Both the position numbers and the translations under genes were made by a program. This document shows, in pieces, positions 1-8,657 of a stretch of 64,000 bases of DNA. Numbering within the stretch: the stretch's first letter is position 1; each line of letters opens with the position of its first letter. Below the pieces are notes generated by a model. It searched no databases, was not told where the DNA came from, and saw nothing but the letters and a program-made list of their open reading frames with translations. The stretch spans positions 62,001 to 126,000 of the forward strand of contig NZ_JAFLNF010000003.1 of assembly GCF_017313085.1 (NCBI RefSeq), read 5' to 3'. This DNA comes from Roseibium limicola (GTDB lineage: Bacteria; Pseudomonadota; Alphaproteobacteria; Rhizobiales; Stappiaceae).

Positions 1-2
1 TG

Positions 3-1349
3 CCACTTCTGGCGTTGGTGATTGCCGCCATCGCCAGCTTGTGGATCCACCCGGCACTGGTCGGCTGCTGGTTCGTCGGCACATTGTGCATGCACATCCT
101 GACAGTTGCCACTTGCCGATCCTACGAGCGGGCCAGCTCTACCCGGCGCGCCAAACGTCCATGGCTGCGTCGGTTTGCACTTGGCGACCTGCTCTATGGC
201 TGCTCATGGGCGGCATTCTTCCTGCTCCCCCGCCACACGGAGGTAAGCGACGGCTTTCTGGTTTTCCAGTTTGCCGCGATGTTGATCGTCGTGGCGATGA
301 ACACAATGCAATCGGCAACCCTGCCGCGCGCGCTTCTGGCGGGTACACTGCCCGTGTCTCTGACCTTGACGGCGACCTTCCTTCAGCATCCCGAACCGAT
401 GCAGTTCACGTTGGCCGCGATGGCGCTGGGATCGCAAGGCTTCTTCCTGATCCTCGGCAACCAGCTTTTGAAAAACGCCAACACGATGCTGGAATACCGG
501 GCGGAGAAGGACCACCTGATCGCCGAGCTGGAAACAGCCAACGCCATGTCGGACGAATCCAGACGTCGGGCTGAGGAAGCCAATCTTGCGAAGTCACGCT
601 TCCTGGCCACCATGAGCCATGAGTTGCGAACGCCGCTGAACGCCATCCTGGGCTTTTCGGAGGTGATGAAGGATGAAATCCTCGGGACTATGCAGAACCC
701 GACCTACAAGTCCTACGCCGCAGACATTCATTCCTCGGGCTCACATTTGTTGAACCTGATCAATGAGATCCTCGACCTGTCCCGCGTCGAGGCCGGACGT
801 TATGAGCTGCACGAAGGGTTCCTGGACCTGCCGGATCTGGCTGAAGACTGCATGGCCATGATGCAGATCCGCGCCAAGTCGAAGAATATTGAACTGATCG
901 AAACCCATGATGTGGACATCGGCCGAGTGTGGGCGGATGAGCGCGCCCTGCGGCAAGTGATCCTCAACCTGATGTCGAACGCCATCAAGTTCACTCCGGT
1001 CGACGGCCGTGTCGAAGTTCGAATGGAAAGCACCTCCCACGGCGGGATCCGCATCAGCGTCTCAGACAATGGGCCCGGAATTCCGGAGACGGAGCTTCCC
1101 GTGGTTTTGCAGGCCTTTGGCCAGGGATCAGTTGCCATTCAAAGCGCCGAACCCGGAACCGGCCTCGGCCTGTCCATCGTGCAGGCCTTGGTTGCCATGC
1201 ACGGCGGCACCTTCAAGCTGACGTCCAAGGTGCGTCAGGGCACCAACGCCAGCTTTACCCTGCCCGCTTCACGGCTTTCGAGCGAGGCGCCGGCGCTTTT
1301 CGACGCGGTACCAGCCTTCGACGAAGAAGACGCCCGTCGCACCGCCTGA
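3..1349 (+). CDS. Sensor histidine kinase, 5' end outside window
   Basis: The reading frame is open from the first bases of the window, so the true start lies upstream and the protein is N-terminally truncated here. Numbering from a TTG at 15, the visible part has four to five hydrophobic segments in residues 1-150, a short coiled-coil linker (about 158-195), then a HisKA domain with the H-box SHELRTPLNAILGF (phospho-accepting His about 202). A HATPase_c domain follows with the N box NLMSNAIKFT, G1 box DNGPGIPE and G2 box GTGLGLSIV. It should be an inner-membrane kinase that autophosphorylates on His and passes phosphate to a response regulator. No response regulator is adjacent on the right, where the convergent cobT begins, so its partner and signal are unknown. 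The kinase assignment is very secure. Confidence 0.93.
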   Translation, partial: PLLALVIAAIASLWIHPALVGCWFVGTLCMHILTVATCRSYERASSTRRAKRPWLRRFALGDLLYGCSWAAFFLLPRHTEVSDGFLVFQFAAMLIVVAMNTMQSATLPRALLAGTLPVSLTLTATFLQHPEPMQFTLAAMALGSQGFFLILGNQLLKNANTMLEYRAEKDHLIAELETANAMSDESRRRAEEANLAKSRFLATMSHELRTPLNAILGFSEVMKDEILGTMQNPTYKSYAADIHSSGSHLLNLINEILDLSRVEAGRYELHEGFLDLPDLAEDCMAMMQIRAKSKNIELIETHDVDIGRVWADERALRQVILNLMSNAIKFTPVDGRVEVRMESTSHGGIRISVSDNGPGIPETELPVVLQAFGQGSVAIQSAEPGTGLGLSIVQALVAMHGGTFKLTSKVRQGTNASFTLPASRLSSEAPALFDAVPAFDEEDARRTA

Positions 1350-1420
1350 GCGCCGCGACCTGGGCCGAGTTCCCCGCTGCGCAGATACTAATGCGCCTGG
1401 TGAGCTAACAGTGATGCGGG

Positions 1421-2446
1421 TCAGGCGTCCTTGGAGCTGACCCCAGCCTGCAAGAAGGTTGCCATGCCATTGTGAGTTTCGGCAGCTGCCTTGACGATGC
1501 CCGCGGCCAGAGCGGCTCCTGTGCCCTCACCCAAGCGCATTCCGAAATCAAGCAGAGCTTCCTTGCCCATGGTCTCCAGTGCCCGCCGGTGCCCGGCTTC
1601 AGCCGAAATATGAGCGAACTGGCAATGGTCGAGGCCAGTCGGATCCATGGCGTAAACGACAGCTGCCGCTGCGGTGGTGACAAAGCCGTCAACCAGCACA
1701 GGCACCCGCTGCAGACGGGCGGCCACAATCAGGCCTGCCATGGCGGCAATCTCGCGACCGCCAATCTTGCGCAGCACCTCAAGCGGATCTTTTTCGTTAC
1801 CCAATCGGGCAATGGCCTGTTCGACTGCTTCGCGCTTGCGCGCAAGACCGGCATCGTCAACACCAGTGCCGCGACCGATCCAGTCAGCAGCCTGACCACC
1901 AAAGAGACCATTGAGAACAGCTGCTGCAACCGTTGTGTTGCCAATGCCCATCTCACCCAGACAGATGAGATCCACGCCGCCAGCCAGAGCCTCCATGCCG
2001 TAGGCCATGGTTGCAGCGCAATTGGCTTCATCCATCGCATCTTCTTCGGTGATCGACGGCGTCGGGATTTCGACAGCCAGATCGAAGACCTTCAGGCCGA
2101 TGTCATTGGAACGGCAGATCTGATTGATTGCAGCACCACCGGCAGCGAAGTTCTCGACCATCTGTGCATTGACCGAGCTCGGAAAGGCCGAAACGCCCTT
2201 GTCGGCGACACCATGAGACGTGGCGAAGATCGCCACGAGCGGACGCGTCACCTTTGGTGAAGACTTGCCGGACCAGGCTGCCAGCCACTCTGCGAGCTCT
2301 TCCAGCTTGCCGAGAGAGCCTGCTGGTTTGGTCAATTGGGCATCGCGGGCTTTCACCGCCTGCAGAGCATCCTCATCCGGCCCCGGCATGGACTTCACCA
2401 GGTTGCGAATATCTTCAAAGGGAAGCGCGGATTCGGAGAAAGACAT
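1421..2446 (-). CDS. cobT: Nicotinate-nucleotide--dimethylbenzimidazole phosphoribosyltransferase CobT
   Basis: The enzyme transfers phosphoribose from nicotinate mononucleotide to 5,6-dimethylbenzimidazole, giving alpha-ribazole phosphate for the lower ligand of cobalamin. The frame opens further upstream, but the start MSFSESALPFEDIR at 2446 gives 341 residues, the usual family length, and the upstream extension is low-complexity and unlike the family. Family features include the AKPAGSLGKLEELA-type N-terminal region (here LTKPAGSLGKLEELAEWLA), the glycine-rich GEMGIGNTT motif and the C-terminal LGEGTGAALA motif, whose Glu is the proposed catalytic base. The gene is divergent from cobS with a 163-bp shared intergenic region, an arrangement common in alphaproteobacteria. 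I looked for a cobalamin riboswitch there and did not find a convincing one. Confidence 0.95.
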   Translation of the reverse strand: MSFSESALPFEDIRNLVKSMPGPDEDALQAVKARDAQLTKPAGSLGKLEELAEWLAAWSGKSSPKVTRPLVAIFATSHGVADKGVSAFPSSVNAQMVENFAAGGAAINQICRSNDIGLKVFDLAVEIPTPSITEEDAMDEANCAATMAYGMEALAGGVDLICLGEMGIGNTTVAAAVLNGLFGGQAADWIGRGTGVDDAGLARKREAVEQAIARLGNEKDPLEVLRKIGGREIAAMAGLIVAARLQRVPVLVDGFVTTAAAAVVYAMDPTGLDHCQFAHISAEAGHRRALETMGKEALLDFGMRLGEGTGAALAAGIVKAAAETHNGMATFLQAGVSSKDA

Positions 2447-2609
2447 CAGGCAAGGGCTCCTGGCATATTGAAGTGGGACAACAAAGCGGCACGGCACTTT
2501 TGGCCGTCGTTGGGGCGCAGACAGCAACCTCCGCCGCACTTGGTTTGTCATGTGCGCCGATCTATAACGGGGGCCGTGAAAAACACAAGGTCGGGACGGG
2601 CAGCGCACC

Positions 2610-3455
2610 ATGGATGATGGCGAAAACAGATCCTGGGCCAAAAGCCTGAAACAGGTTCTCAGGAAATGGCACCCGCTTCAGGTTGCCAGCGATGTCGCCG
2701 CCTGTGTCCGGTTCTTTTCGCGACTGCCCTTGCCTCCCGCCGGTCCCTTGGACCGGATCGACGCTGCACCGGACTTTTCCCGAATTTCCTACGCGGCTCC
2801 TTTGGCGGGCCTGGTGATCTCTGCCCCCGCAGCCCTACTCACTCTCGTCCTCGGTTTGACGCCCCTCCCCGATCTGGTCGTGGCAACTTTAGCGGTCGCG
2901 CTGCTGGTGGCAGTCTGCGGGGCCCTGCACGAAGATGGGCTAGGCGACGTTGTTGACGGCTTTTTCGGTGGCACGACCCCGAAACGACGCATGGAGATCA
3001 TGAAGGACAGCCGGGTGGGTGCCTTTGGAGCGCTGACGCTGGCGATCGCGATCCTTCTCAGGGTATTGCTTCTGGCTGGCCTGCTGCAGGCTCTGGACGG
3101 CTGGGCCGTCGTGCCGCTTGTTGTCGGCGAAGCGCTCAGCCGTGGCCTTATGATCTGGCAGTGGCGATCTCATCCTTCCGCCCGACCGGGCGGGCTTGGC
3201 GCACGCTTTGGCAAACCCGACGCTGTTCAGGTAAATGCCGCCGCCCTGATTTGCGGGTTGGCTCTGCTGACTTGTCTCATAAGCGTTCCCCTGCTCAATC
3301 TGGCACTTGGCGGTCTTCTGGCCAGTGCTGGCGCCTACGGTGTCGGGCGCCTCGCCGTCTCCAAGATCGGCGGAACAACCGGCGATGTTCTGGGAGCAGC
3401 ACAACAAATCGCCGTGATCTGCTTTTTAATCGGCTTGCAACTGGCCCCAATGTGA
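2610..3455 (+). CDS. cobS: Adenosylcobinamide-GDP ribazoletransferase CobS
   Basis: This integral membrane enzyme joins adenosylcobinamide-GDP to alpha-ribazole (or its phosphate), the last assembly step of adenosylcobalamin. The 281-residue protein carries the family signature HEDGLGDVVDGFFGG followed by RRMEIMKDSRVGAFG at about residues 107-140; the acidic residues of this block bind the magnesium used in GDP displacement. Several hydrophobic helices follow, as expected for a polytopic protein. The start at 2610 (MDDGENRSW) is the first ATG in frame and leaves about 20 residues before the conserved FFSRLPLP region. It is divergent from cobT, so the two final cobalamin steps are encoded side by side. 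The lipoprotein gene begins 83 bp downstream in the same direction. Confidence 0.95.
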   Translation: MDDGENRSWAKSLKQVLRKWHPLQVASDVAACVRFFSRLPLPPAGPLDRIDAAPDFSRISYAAPLAGLVISAPAALLTLVLGLTPLPDLVVATLAVALLVAVCGALHEDGLGDVVDGFFGGTTPKRRMEIMKDSRVGAFGALTLAIAILLRVLLLAGLLQALDGWAVVPLVVGEALSRGLMIWQWRSHPSARPGGLGARFGKPDAVQVNAAALICGLALLTCLISVPLLNLALGGLLASAGAYGVGRLAVSKIGGTTGDVLGAAQQIAVICFLIGLQLAPM

Positions 3456-3538
3456 TGTGATTGGCGAGGATTGCGGTTGCGCTCGCCGCGTGCCAGTTTC
3501 CCGTCATGTGCTTTCCTCCCCCGTTCCGTAAAGTTGAA

Positions 3539-4720
3539 ATGCAGCCAGAAACCTCGACCACCCGCCTGATTGCAACGCTCCTCGTCTGCCTGTTTCTTGC
3601 CGGCTGCGGAGCGCGCCCGGTCACGGGCGCCTTGCAGGTCAGCGAAGAGGATGCGCCAGGCACCACCAAGCATGACATCCTGATCGTCTCGACACGTGAA
3701 AAGGATGAACGCCCTGGGACCTACTTCAATGGCGAGCGGTCGATGCTGGCCAATTACGCGGAGGCCGAAATCAGCGTCCCTCCGGGCCACGCAGCCGGCC
3801 AGATCGAATGGCCGAATGCCGCACCAGGCAATCCGGCCACGGATTTCACAGCACGCGAAGCATCCTATCTAAAAGACCGGGCAGCTTGGAAAGCGGACCT
3901 GAACAAGAGACTGATGGCCAAACCGAAGAGCGAACGCAGCGTTTTCCTGTTTATCCATGGCTACAACACTTTGTTTGCCGAGGGGCTCTATCGTTTCACC
4001 CAGTTCGTCCATGACAGCGGATTTACCGGCGTTCCTGTGCATTTCAGTTGGGCGTCGCGCGGCAGCCTGACCGACTACGTCTACGACCTCAACAGTGCTC
4101 TGGTGGCCCGCACTGCCTTGCAGCAAACGGTCGCCGACATTGCCGACAGCAAGGCAGAAAACATCTTCATCCTGGCCCACTCCATGGGCAACTGGCTGAT
4201 GATGGAGACGGCTCGGCAGTTGCCGATCAAGGAGCGGTTGCAGCTCGACCGCAGGGTGACGCAGGTCATACTGGCAGCTCCTGACATCGACATCGATGTT
4301 TTCAAGGAGCAGCTGATGGCGATGGGCAAGCCGAGCAAGCCCTTCGTCATTCTGGTTTCGGAAGATGATCGCGCCTTGAACATTTCGCAGCGCATTGCCG
4401 GAGGGAAATCGCGGGTTGGGTCCTACGGCGATGGCAAGGAGCTGGCGGAGTTGGGTGCCATTGTCATCAATCTGACGAGCATCAAGGGCAGCGATGTCAC
4501 CAACCATTCGAAGTTTGCCGAAATTGCCGCAGCAGCTCCGCAACTGGCCGACGTCCTGAGCCAGCAAGACCTGACAAGCTTCGACCCCAATGGCCCGAAC
4601 CAAATCGGACAAGCGGGTCAGGATCTGGGCAGCTTTGTCCTGTCGACTGCTCAAGTCGCCGTGACCCTTCCAACTGCCCTGATCACTCTACCGATCTCAC
4701 TTGCGAGCGGGAGACGGTAA
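3539..4720 (+). CDS. Alpha/beta hydrolase lipoprotein (DUF900-type)
   Basis: The chosen start at 3539 gives a classic lipoprotein signal peptide: a charged N-terminus, the hydrophobic stretch LIATLLVCLFLAGC and a lipobox LAGC. The longer frame from 3461 would bury this signal. The mature protein should be acylated and membrane-anchored facing the periplasm. An alpha/beta hydrolase fold is indicated by FLFIHGYNT (oxyanion region, about residue 137), the nucleophile elbow AHSMGNW (about 213), an acidic residue in APDIDIDVF, and a late His in TNHSKFA. This matches the DUF900 hydrolases, whose substrates are generally unknown. The gene sits between cobS and the DUF1289/protease pair; that neighbourhood usually lacks it, so it may be an insertion into an older cluster. 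The exact substrate cannot be deduced. Confidence 0.85.
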   Translation: MQPETSTTRLIATLLVCLFLAGCGARPVTGALQVSEEDAPGTTKHDILIVSTREKDERPGTYFNGERSMLANYAEAEISVPPGHAAGQIEWPNAAPGNPATDFTAREASYLKDRAAWKADLNKRLMAKPKSERSVFLFIHGYNTLFAEGLYRFTQFVHDSGFTGVPVHFSWASRGSLTDYVYDLNSALVARTALQQTVADIADSKAENIFILAHSMGNWLMMETARQLPIKERLQLDRRVTQVILAAPDIDIDVFKEQLMAMGKPSKPFVILVSEDDRALNISQRIAGGKSRVGSYGDGKELAELGAIVINLTSIKGSDVTNHSKFAEIAAAAPQLADVLSQQDLTSFDPNGPNQIGQAGQDLGSFVLSTAQVAVTLPTALITLPISLASGRR

Positions 4721-4767
4721 CGGCCAGAGACTGGCGGGATCCGCCAAGCCTGCCTATATCCCAATGC

Positions 4768-4944
4768 ATGAAGACACCTTGTAACAAAACCTGCCAGATC
4801 CATCCCGTCACGGGGCTCTGCCTTGGCTGTCATCGCAGCCTTGAGGAAATCGGCAGCTGGTCACGCTATTCCGACACTCAACGGGCGCACATCATGGCTG
4901 AGCTTCCCACCCGCACGCCTGCCCAACGGACGGAGGCTCAATGA
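4768..4944 (+). CDS. DUF1289 family small cysteine-rich protein
   Basis: A 58-residue reading frame begins MKTPCNKTCQIHPVTGLCLG and continues with CHRSLEEIGSW. It shows the DUF1289 pattern: Cys5, Cys9, Cys18 and Cys21 in a CxxxC...CxGC layout, then an R-S-L-E-E-I-x-x-W block and a short acidic and Arg-rich helix. The four cysteines look like a metal site. The family is widespread in proteobacteria and of unknown function. The stop overlaps the start of the next gene in an ATGA junction (4941-4944), which implies translational coupling to the membrane aspartic protease. No strong Shine-Dalgarno is visible before 4768; another ATG lies at 4764 in a different frame. The motif match makes this call strong despite its length. 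Confidence 0.9.
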   Translation: MKTPCNKTCQIHPVTGLCLGCHRSLEEIGSWSRYSDTQRAHIMAELPTRTPAQRTEAQ

Positions 4945-5648
4945 TGCGGCAGATTCGCGGTATTGCTCTAGGTGTTCTGGTGCTGGCAATCATGGGGTTT
5001 GGTCTCTACTGGCTGTTTGGCCCCGCGACAGATCCATCCGAGCTTGACATGGACACAACCGGTCCCCGGCTTGTGGCGATGTCGGTGCTGGCGTTCGTGT
5101 TCGTCGCCAGCCTTTTGTTCCAACAACCCAAAGTTGGCGACATCGTGCGTGGCACCTTTTTCTGGGGTGGTCTGATCGCCGTACTGGTTGTCGGCTATAC
5201 GTTTCGCCACGACATGATCAATGGCGGCTACCGGGTGCTCGGAGCCCTTGCCCCCGGTCTTGCTGTGCCGCAGGAGGATGGCAATATACTGGTGGTGCGT
5301 GACCGCTCCGGGCATTTCCAGGTGCGCGCCGACGTCAACGGCCAATCAACGGAGATGCTGTTCGACACCGGCGCCAGCACAGTCGTGCTGACTTACCAGG
5401 ACGCGCAGGCAGCAGGATATGATCCGGAAAACCTCATCTTCACAATCCCGGTCCGCACCGCCAACGGCCGCGCCATGGTCGCCCCAGTCCAGATCAACGA
5501 ACTGCAAATTGCCGACCTGCGGCTGACCGACCTGCGAGCCTTTGTCGCCCGCGACGGCACATTGGAGACCAGTTTGCTGGGCATGCGTGCCCTTGATCGT
5601 CTGAAAAGCTGGCGGATTGAAGGGGACAAGCTCGTTCTAACTCCATAA
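4941..5648 (+). CDS. Retropepsin-like clan AA aspartic protease (TIGR02281 type)
   Basis: The 235-residue protein has three N-terminal hydrophobic segments (about residues 6-27, 46-63 and 72-89), then a soluble C-terminal domain with the retroviral-type active-site motif MLFDTGASTVVLT, catalytic Asp142. Later hydrophobic strand motifs (LLGMRALDRLKSWRIEG) fit the single-lobe pepsin fold that acts as a homodimer. The domain should face the periplasm. Its physiological substrate is unknown. The start codon overlaps the stop of the DUF1289 gene by four bases, so the two are co-translated. This association is common in alphaproteobacterial genomes, as far as I recall. Confidence 0.88.
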   Translation: MMRQIRGIALGVLVLAIMGFGLYWLFGPATDPSELDMDTTGPRLVAMSVLAFVFVASLLFQQPKVGDIVRGTFFWGGLIAVLVVGYTFRHDMINGGYRVLGALAPGLAVPQEDGNILVVRDRSGHFQVRADVNGQSTEMLFDTGASTVVLTYQDAQAAGYDPENLIFTIPVRTANGRAMVAPVQINELQIADLRLTDLRAFVARDGTLETSLLGMRALDRLKSWRIEGDKLVLTP

Positions 5649-5667
5649 AGAGTGCTACTTTTTGAGA

Positions 5668-6516
5668 TTAGAAACCGGCAAGGCTCGCAAAAAAGCGGGC
5701 TGACACCACCAGCAGAAACGCTCCAAAAGCCAGCTCCATCTTGCGACGGCTCGTGGCGTGCGCGACGCGAACACCCAAAGGTGCCATCAGGATGGTGACC
5801 GGAATGATCAGCGCAACACCGAGCAGATTAACGAAGCCGAGCGAGAACGGCGGCAGATAGTCAGAGCCCCACCCAGCCCAGATCAGGCCAATGGTGCCGG
5901 GAATGGAAATCAGCACGCCGGTGCCGGAGGACGTGGCGACGGCCTGATGGATCGGGCGTCCGTAGAGGGTCATGAAGGTATTGTTCATCACTCCGCCGCC
6001 GATGCCCATCAATGTGGAGAAAAATCCGATCAGCGCGCCACAGACAGGACGAATCGGAAAGCCTGGAATGTCGTCGGCAATCTTGGCCCCGCGCTTGTCG
6101 AAGAGCATTCGAAGACCCAGCACCAGTGCCAGAACGGCAAAGATGCCCTTCAGCTCGGCACCTGAAACGTAAGCCGCCAGTAGCGAGGCGACAACCACCC
6201 CCAGAGGCAAGGGAATGAGCCAGGAACGCAGAAGATCAAGATCGACAGCGCCACGGCGCTTGTGCGCCATGAAGGAGCGCAACGAGGTCGGCACGATGAT
6301 CGCCAAAGAGGTCGCGACAGAAATGTGCATCCGCACACTTTCATCGACCTGCAGGATCGTCAGAAACTGGTAGAGAACCGGCACCAGAACAGCGCCGCCG
6401 CCAATGCCAAAAAGCCCTGCCAGAAAACCGGCGATGGCGCCGGCCCCGATCAGGGCGAGAGCGAGCCAGACGGCATCCATGATCTGGAAGCTGCCGGCGA
6501 TCGTCGCAAAGTCCAT
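5668..6516 (-). CDS. TauE/SafE family sulfite/anion exporter
   Basis: A 282-residue integral membrane protein with about eight predicted helices arranged as two repeated halves. Each half carries the family's glycine-rich motif: AGFLAGLFGIGGGAVLVPVL near residues 28-47 and FFSTLMGIGGGVMNNTFM near 165-182. TauE/SafE proteins move sulfite, sulfoacetate, thiosulfate or other organosulfur anions, but substrates differ widely and cannot be read from the sequence. The start at 6516 precedes the first helix by about 15 residues; an internal ATG at residue 13 is possible. The gene converges with the protease gene 20 bp away and stands alone, followed upstream by dusA in the same orientation with a 48-bp gap. 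Confidence 0.88.
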   Translation of the reverse strand: MDFATIAGSFQIMDAVWLALALIGAGAIAGFLAGLFGIGGGAVLVPVLYQFLTILQVDESVRMHISVATSLAIIVPTSLRSFMAHKRRGAVDLDLLRSWLIPLPLGVVVASLLAAYVSGAELKGIFAVLALVLGLRMLFDKRGAKIADDIPGFPIRPVCGALIGFFSTLMGIGGGVMNNTFMTLYGRPIHQAVATSSGTGVLISIPGTIGLIWAGWGSDYLPPFSLGFVNLLGVALIIPVTILMAPLGVRVAHATSRRKMELAFGAFLLVVSARFFASLAGF

Positions 6517-6564
6517 CTTGTTTAAATTACCTTCAGGCAGGGACTGAAGGATCCTGTATCAGCG

Positions 6565-7614
6565 TCAGGCTGCCTCACCGGATCCAATATCAGACTCAGA
6601 AAAATCGTCGTCAGCATGATCTTGAGGCTGAACCGCCGCAAGGGCCTTTTCCACCACTTCGGTACCCGCACCCGGCTTGACCGCCTCAACAGTCAGAATA
6701 CGGCGCCAAGAGCGGGCACCCGGGCGGCCATGAAACAGGCCGAGCATGTGGCGGGTGATGTTTGACAGCCGCGCGCCCTCTGACAGCCGGGCCTCGATAT
6801 AGGGCAAATAGGCTTCCACCGCCTGCCAGGGAGATATGTCTTCACCGGTATCGCCATAGACCCGGCGATCGACCTCCCCCATCATCTGCGGCGTGTGATA
6901 GGCCGCACGCCCGAGCATGACTCCGTCGAATTCCGGCAGAAATGTCTCGGCCAATTCAAGGTCGCCGATGCCGCCATTAATTCCGATGAACAGGTCAGGA
7001 AAGCGACTCTTCAATCGGCGAACCCGGTCGTAATCCAACGGTGGAATATCGCGGTTCTCCTTCGGACTCAGGCCTTTCAACCAAGCTTTGCGGGCATGTA
7101 CCCAGAGCGCATCGGCGCCCGCTGTTACAACCGCATCGGCGATGGCATCCAACGCCGGCTCCGGATCCTGCTCGTCAACACCGATGCGGCATTTCACCGT
7201 CACGGGAATATCGACGACATCCTTCATCGCCTTGACGCAATCCGCGACCAGCTGCGGTTCAAGCATCAGGCATGCACCGAAGGCGCCAGACTGAACCCGG
7301 TCTGACGGACAGCCAACGTTGATATTGACTTCGTCATAGCCCCAATCCTCAACTATCTTGGCTGAAGCGGCCATCGCCTCGGGTTCAGATCCACCAAGCT
7401 GGCAGGCAATCGGGTGTTCGAGATCGGAAAATCCCAGAATCTTGTCCCGGTCACCATGAATGACCGCACCTGTTGTCACCATCTCCGTATAGAGCAGTGC
7501 ATGACGGCTCAACTGCCGATGGAATGCGCGGCAGTGCCGGTCTGTCCATGCCATCATGGGCGCAATGGCAAAGCGCGGCTGATGCTCGGAATAAAGGCGT
7601 TTCGATGTGGTCAT
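6565..7614 (-). CDS. dusA: tRNA-dihydrouridine(20/20a) synthase DusA
   Basis: An FMN- and NADPH-dependent enzyme that reduces uridine in the D-loop of tRNA. The start at 7614 (MTTSKRLYSEHQPRFAIAPM) gives 349 residues; the open frame upstream lacks family similarity. Diagnostic motifs are APMMAWTDRHCR at the N-terminus, YTEMVTTGAVIHGDR, and the active-site NINVGCPSDRVQSGAFGACL with catalytic Cys102. Further on, HARKAWLKGLSPKENR and GINGGIGDL are typical of the DusA branch. The gene is divergent from a DMT transporter with a 155-bp intergenic gap. It is on the same strand as the TauE gene but functionally unrelated. Confidence 0.96.
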   Translation of the reverse strand: MTTSKRLYSEHQPRFAIAPMMAWTDRHCRAFHRQLSRHALLYTEMVTTGAVIHGDRDKILGFSDLEHPIACQLGGSEPEAMAASAKIVEDWGYDEVNINVGCPSDRVQSGAFGACLMLEPQLVADCVKAMKDVVDIPVTVKCRIGVDEQDPEPALDAIADAVVTAGADALWVHARKAWLKGLSPKENRDIPPLDYDRVRRLKSRFPDLFIGINGGIGDLELAETFLPEFDGVMLGRAAYHTPQMMGEVDRRVYGDTGEDISPWQAVEAYLPYIEARLSEGARLSNITRHMLGLFHGRPGARSWRRILTVEAVKPGAGTEVVEKALAAVQPQDHADDDFSESDIGSGEAA

Positions 7615-7769
7615 GGCCGGGCTTTTAGCAGAGAGCCCCTCAAACGCAAAGACCAGTGTGACCGCACAGTTTGGCCCGCTGCTGACCTTGCGGCTTTGCA
7701 ACCGACCTGCGACAGAACCTCGAACCCTGGAAGTCAGCACAAGCAAGAGTACGGTCGGGAGGAAGAGGC

Positions 7770-8651
7770 ATGGCAACGGCGGCAGACGCACTTCGCGCAC
7801 GCACCACCACCGGTATCCTGCTGATGTGTGCCGGTGTGGCATGTCTTTGCGTCAATGACGCGATCGCCAAGACATTGAGCAGCAGCTATTATCCGGTGCA
7901 GGTTCTGTTTCTACGCAGCATCATTGCTCTGCCTTTTGCAGCCCTGATTGCCTGGAAAATGGGTGGCGTTGCGGCTTTAAAATCCTATCGACCCGCCGCT
8001 CATCTCTTGCGCGGCTTGTTGTGGATCGTCGCCGCTACAATGTTCTTCACCAGTCTGGGGTTGCTCGGACTGGCAGAAGCCACGACGCTGATTTTCGCCG
8101 CCCCCATGTTCATTTGCGCGCTGTCCGCGCTGGTCTTGCGCGAGCAGGTCGGATGGCGGCGCTGGCTTGCCGTATTGGTCGGGTTTGTCGGCGTTCTGAT
8201 TGTCGTGCGGCCCGGCAGCGATACCTTCCAGGCGGCCTCACTCTTGCCAATCGCAACAGCAGTTCTTTACGCCTTGCTGATGATCAGTGCCCGTTGGGTC
8301 GATCCGCGCGAGAGTGTCTGGACCATGATGGTCTATCTCGTGGGCGTTGGAACTCTTCTGAGTGCATCGGCTGCGCCATTTTTCTGGCTGCCGGTTCAGG
8401 GAAAAGACATCTGGTTTTTCTTCGGCATTGCCGTGTTCGGCACCGCCGGAATGACGTTAATGACCCAGGCGTTCCGGTTTGCGCCTGCCCCAGCCGTGGC
8501 CCCCTTCGACTATACTGCTCTGCTCTGGGCGACTTTGCTCGGATATGTTTTCTGGAGCGAGATCCCCGACACGGCGACTTACGTTGGAGCCTCCGTGATC
8601 GTCGCCAGCGGTCTGTTCATCGTCTACCGCGAATGGAAACTGGACAGCTGA
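7770..8651 (+). CDS. DMT-superfamily (EamA) transporter
   Basis: A 293-residue inner-membrane protein with ten hydrophobic helices in two EamA halves (about residues 12-140 and 153-288). The first half ends with the characteristic LREQVGWRRWLAVLVGFVGV block and the second with a short cytoplasmic tail. A Shine-Dalgarno (GGAGGAAGAGG) lies just before the ATG at 7770. EamA transporters export or import small metabolites such as amino acids; the substrate here is unknown. It converges on the mgtC-like gene with only six bases between the stops. It is not closely similar to the other DMT transporter at 9794. Confidence 0.88.
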   Translation: MATAADALRARTTTGILLMCAGVACLCVNDAIAKTLSSSYYPVQVLFLRSIIALPFAALIAWKMGGVAALKSYRPAAHLLRGLLWIVAATMFFTSLGLLGLAEATTLIFAAPMFICALSALVLREQVGWRRWLAVLVGFVGVLIVVRPGSDTFQAASLLPIATAVLYALLMISARWVDPRESVWTMMVYLVGVGTLLSASAAPFFWLPVQGKDIWFFFGIAVFGTAGMTLMTQAFRFAPAPAVAPFDYTALLWATLLGYVFWSEIPDTATYVGASVIVASGLFIVYREWKLDS

Positions 8652-8657
8652 ACCTGC

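Noticed and set aside
2447..2609. Cobalamin riboswitch between cobT and cobS
   Set aside because: I looked for the B12-box and the long multistem fold; the 163-bp gap is too short and lacks the conserved box.
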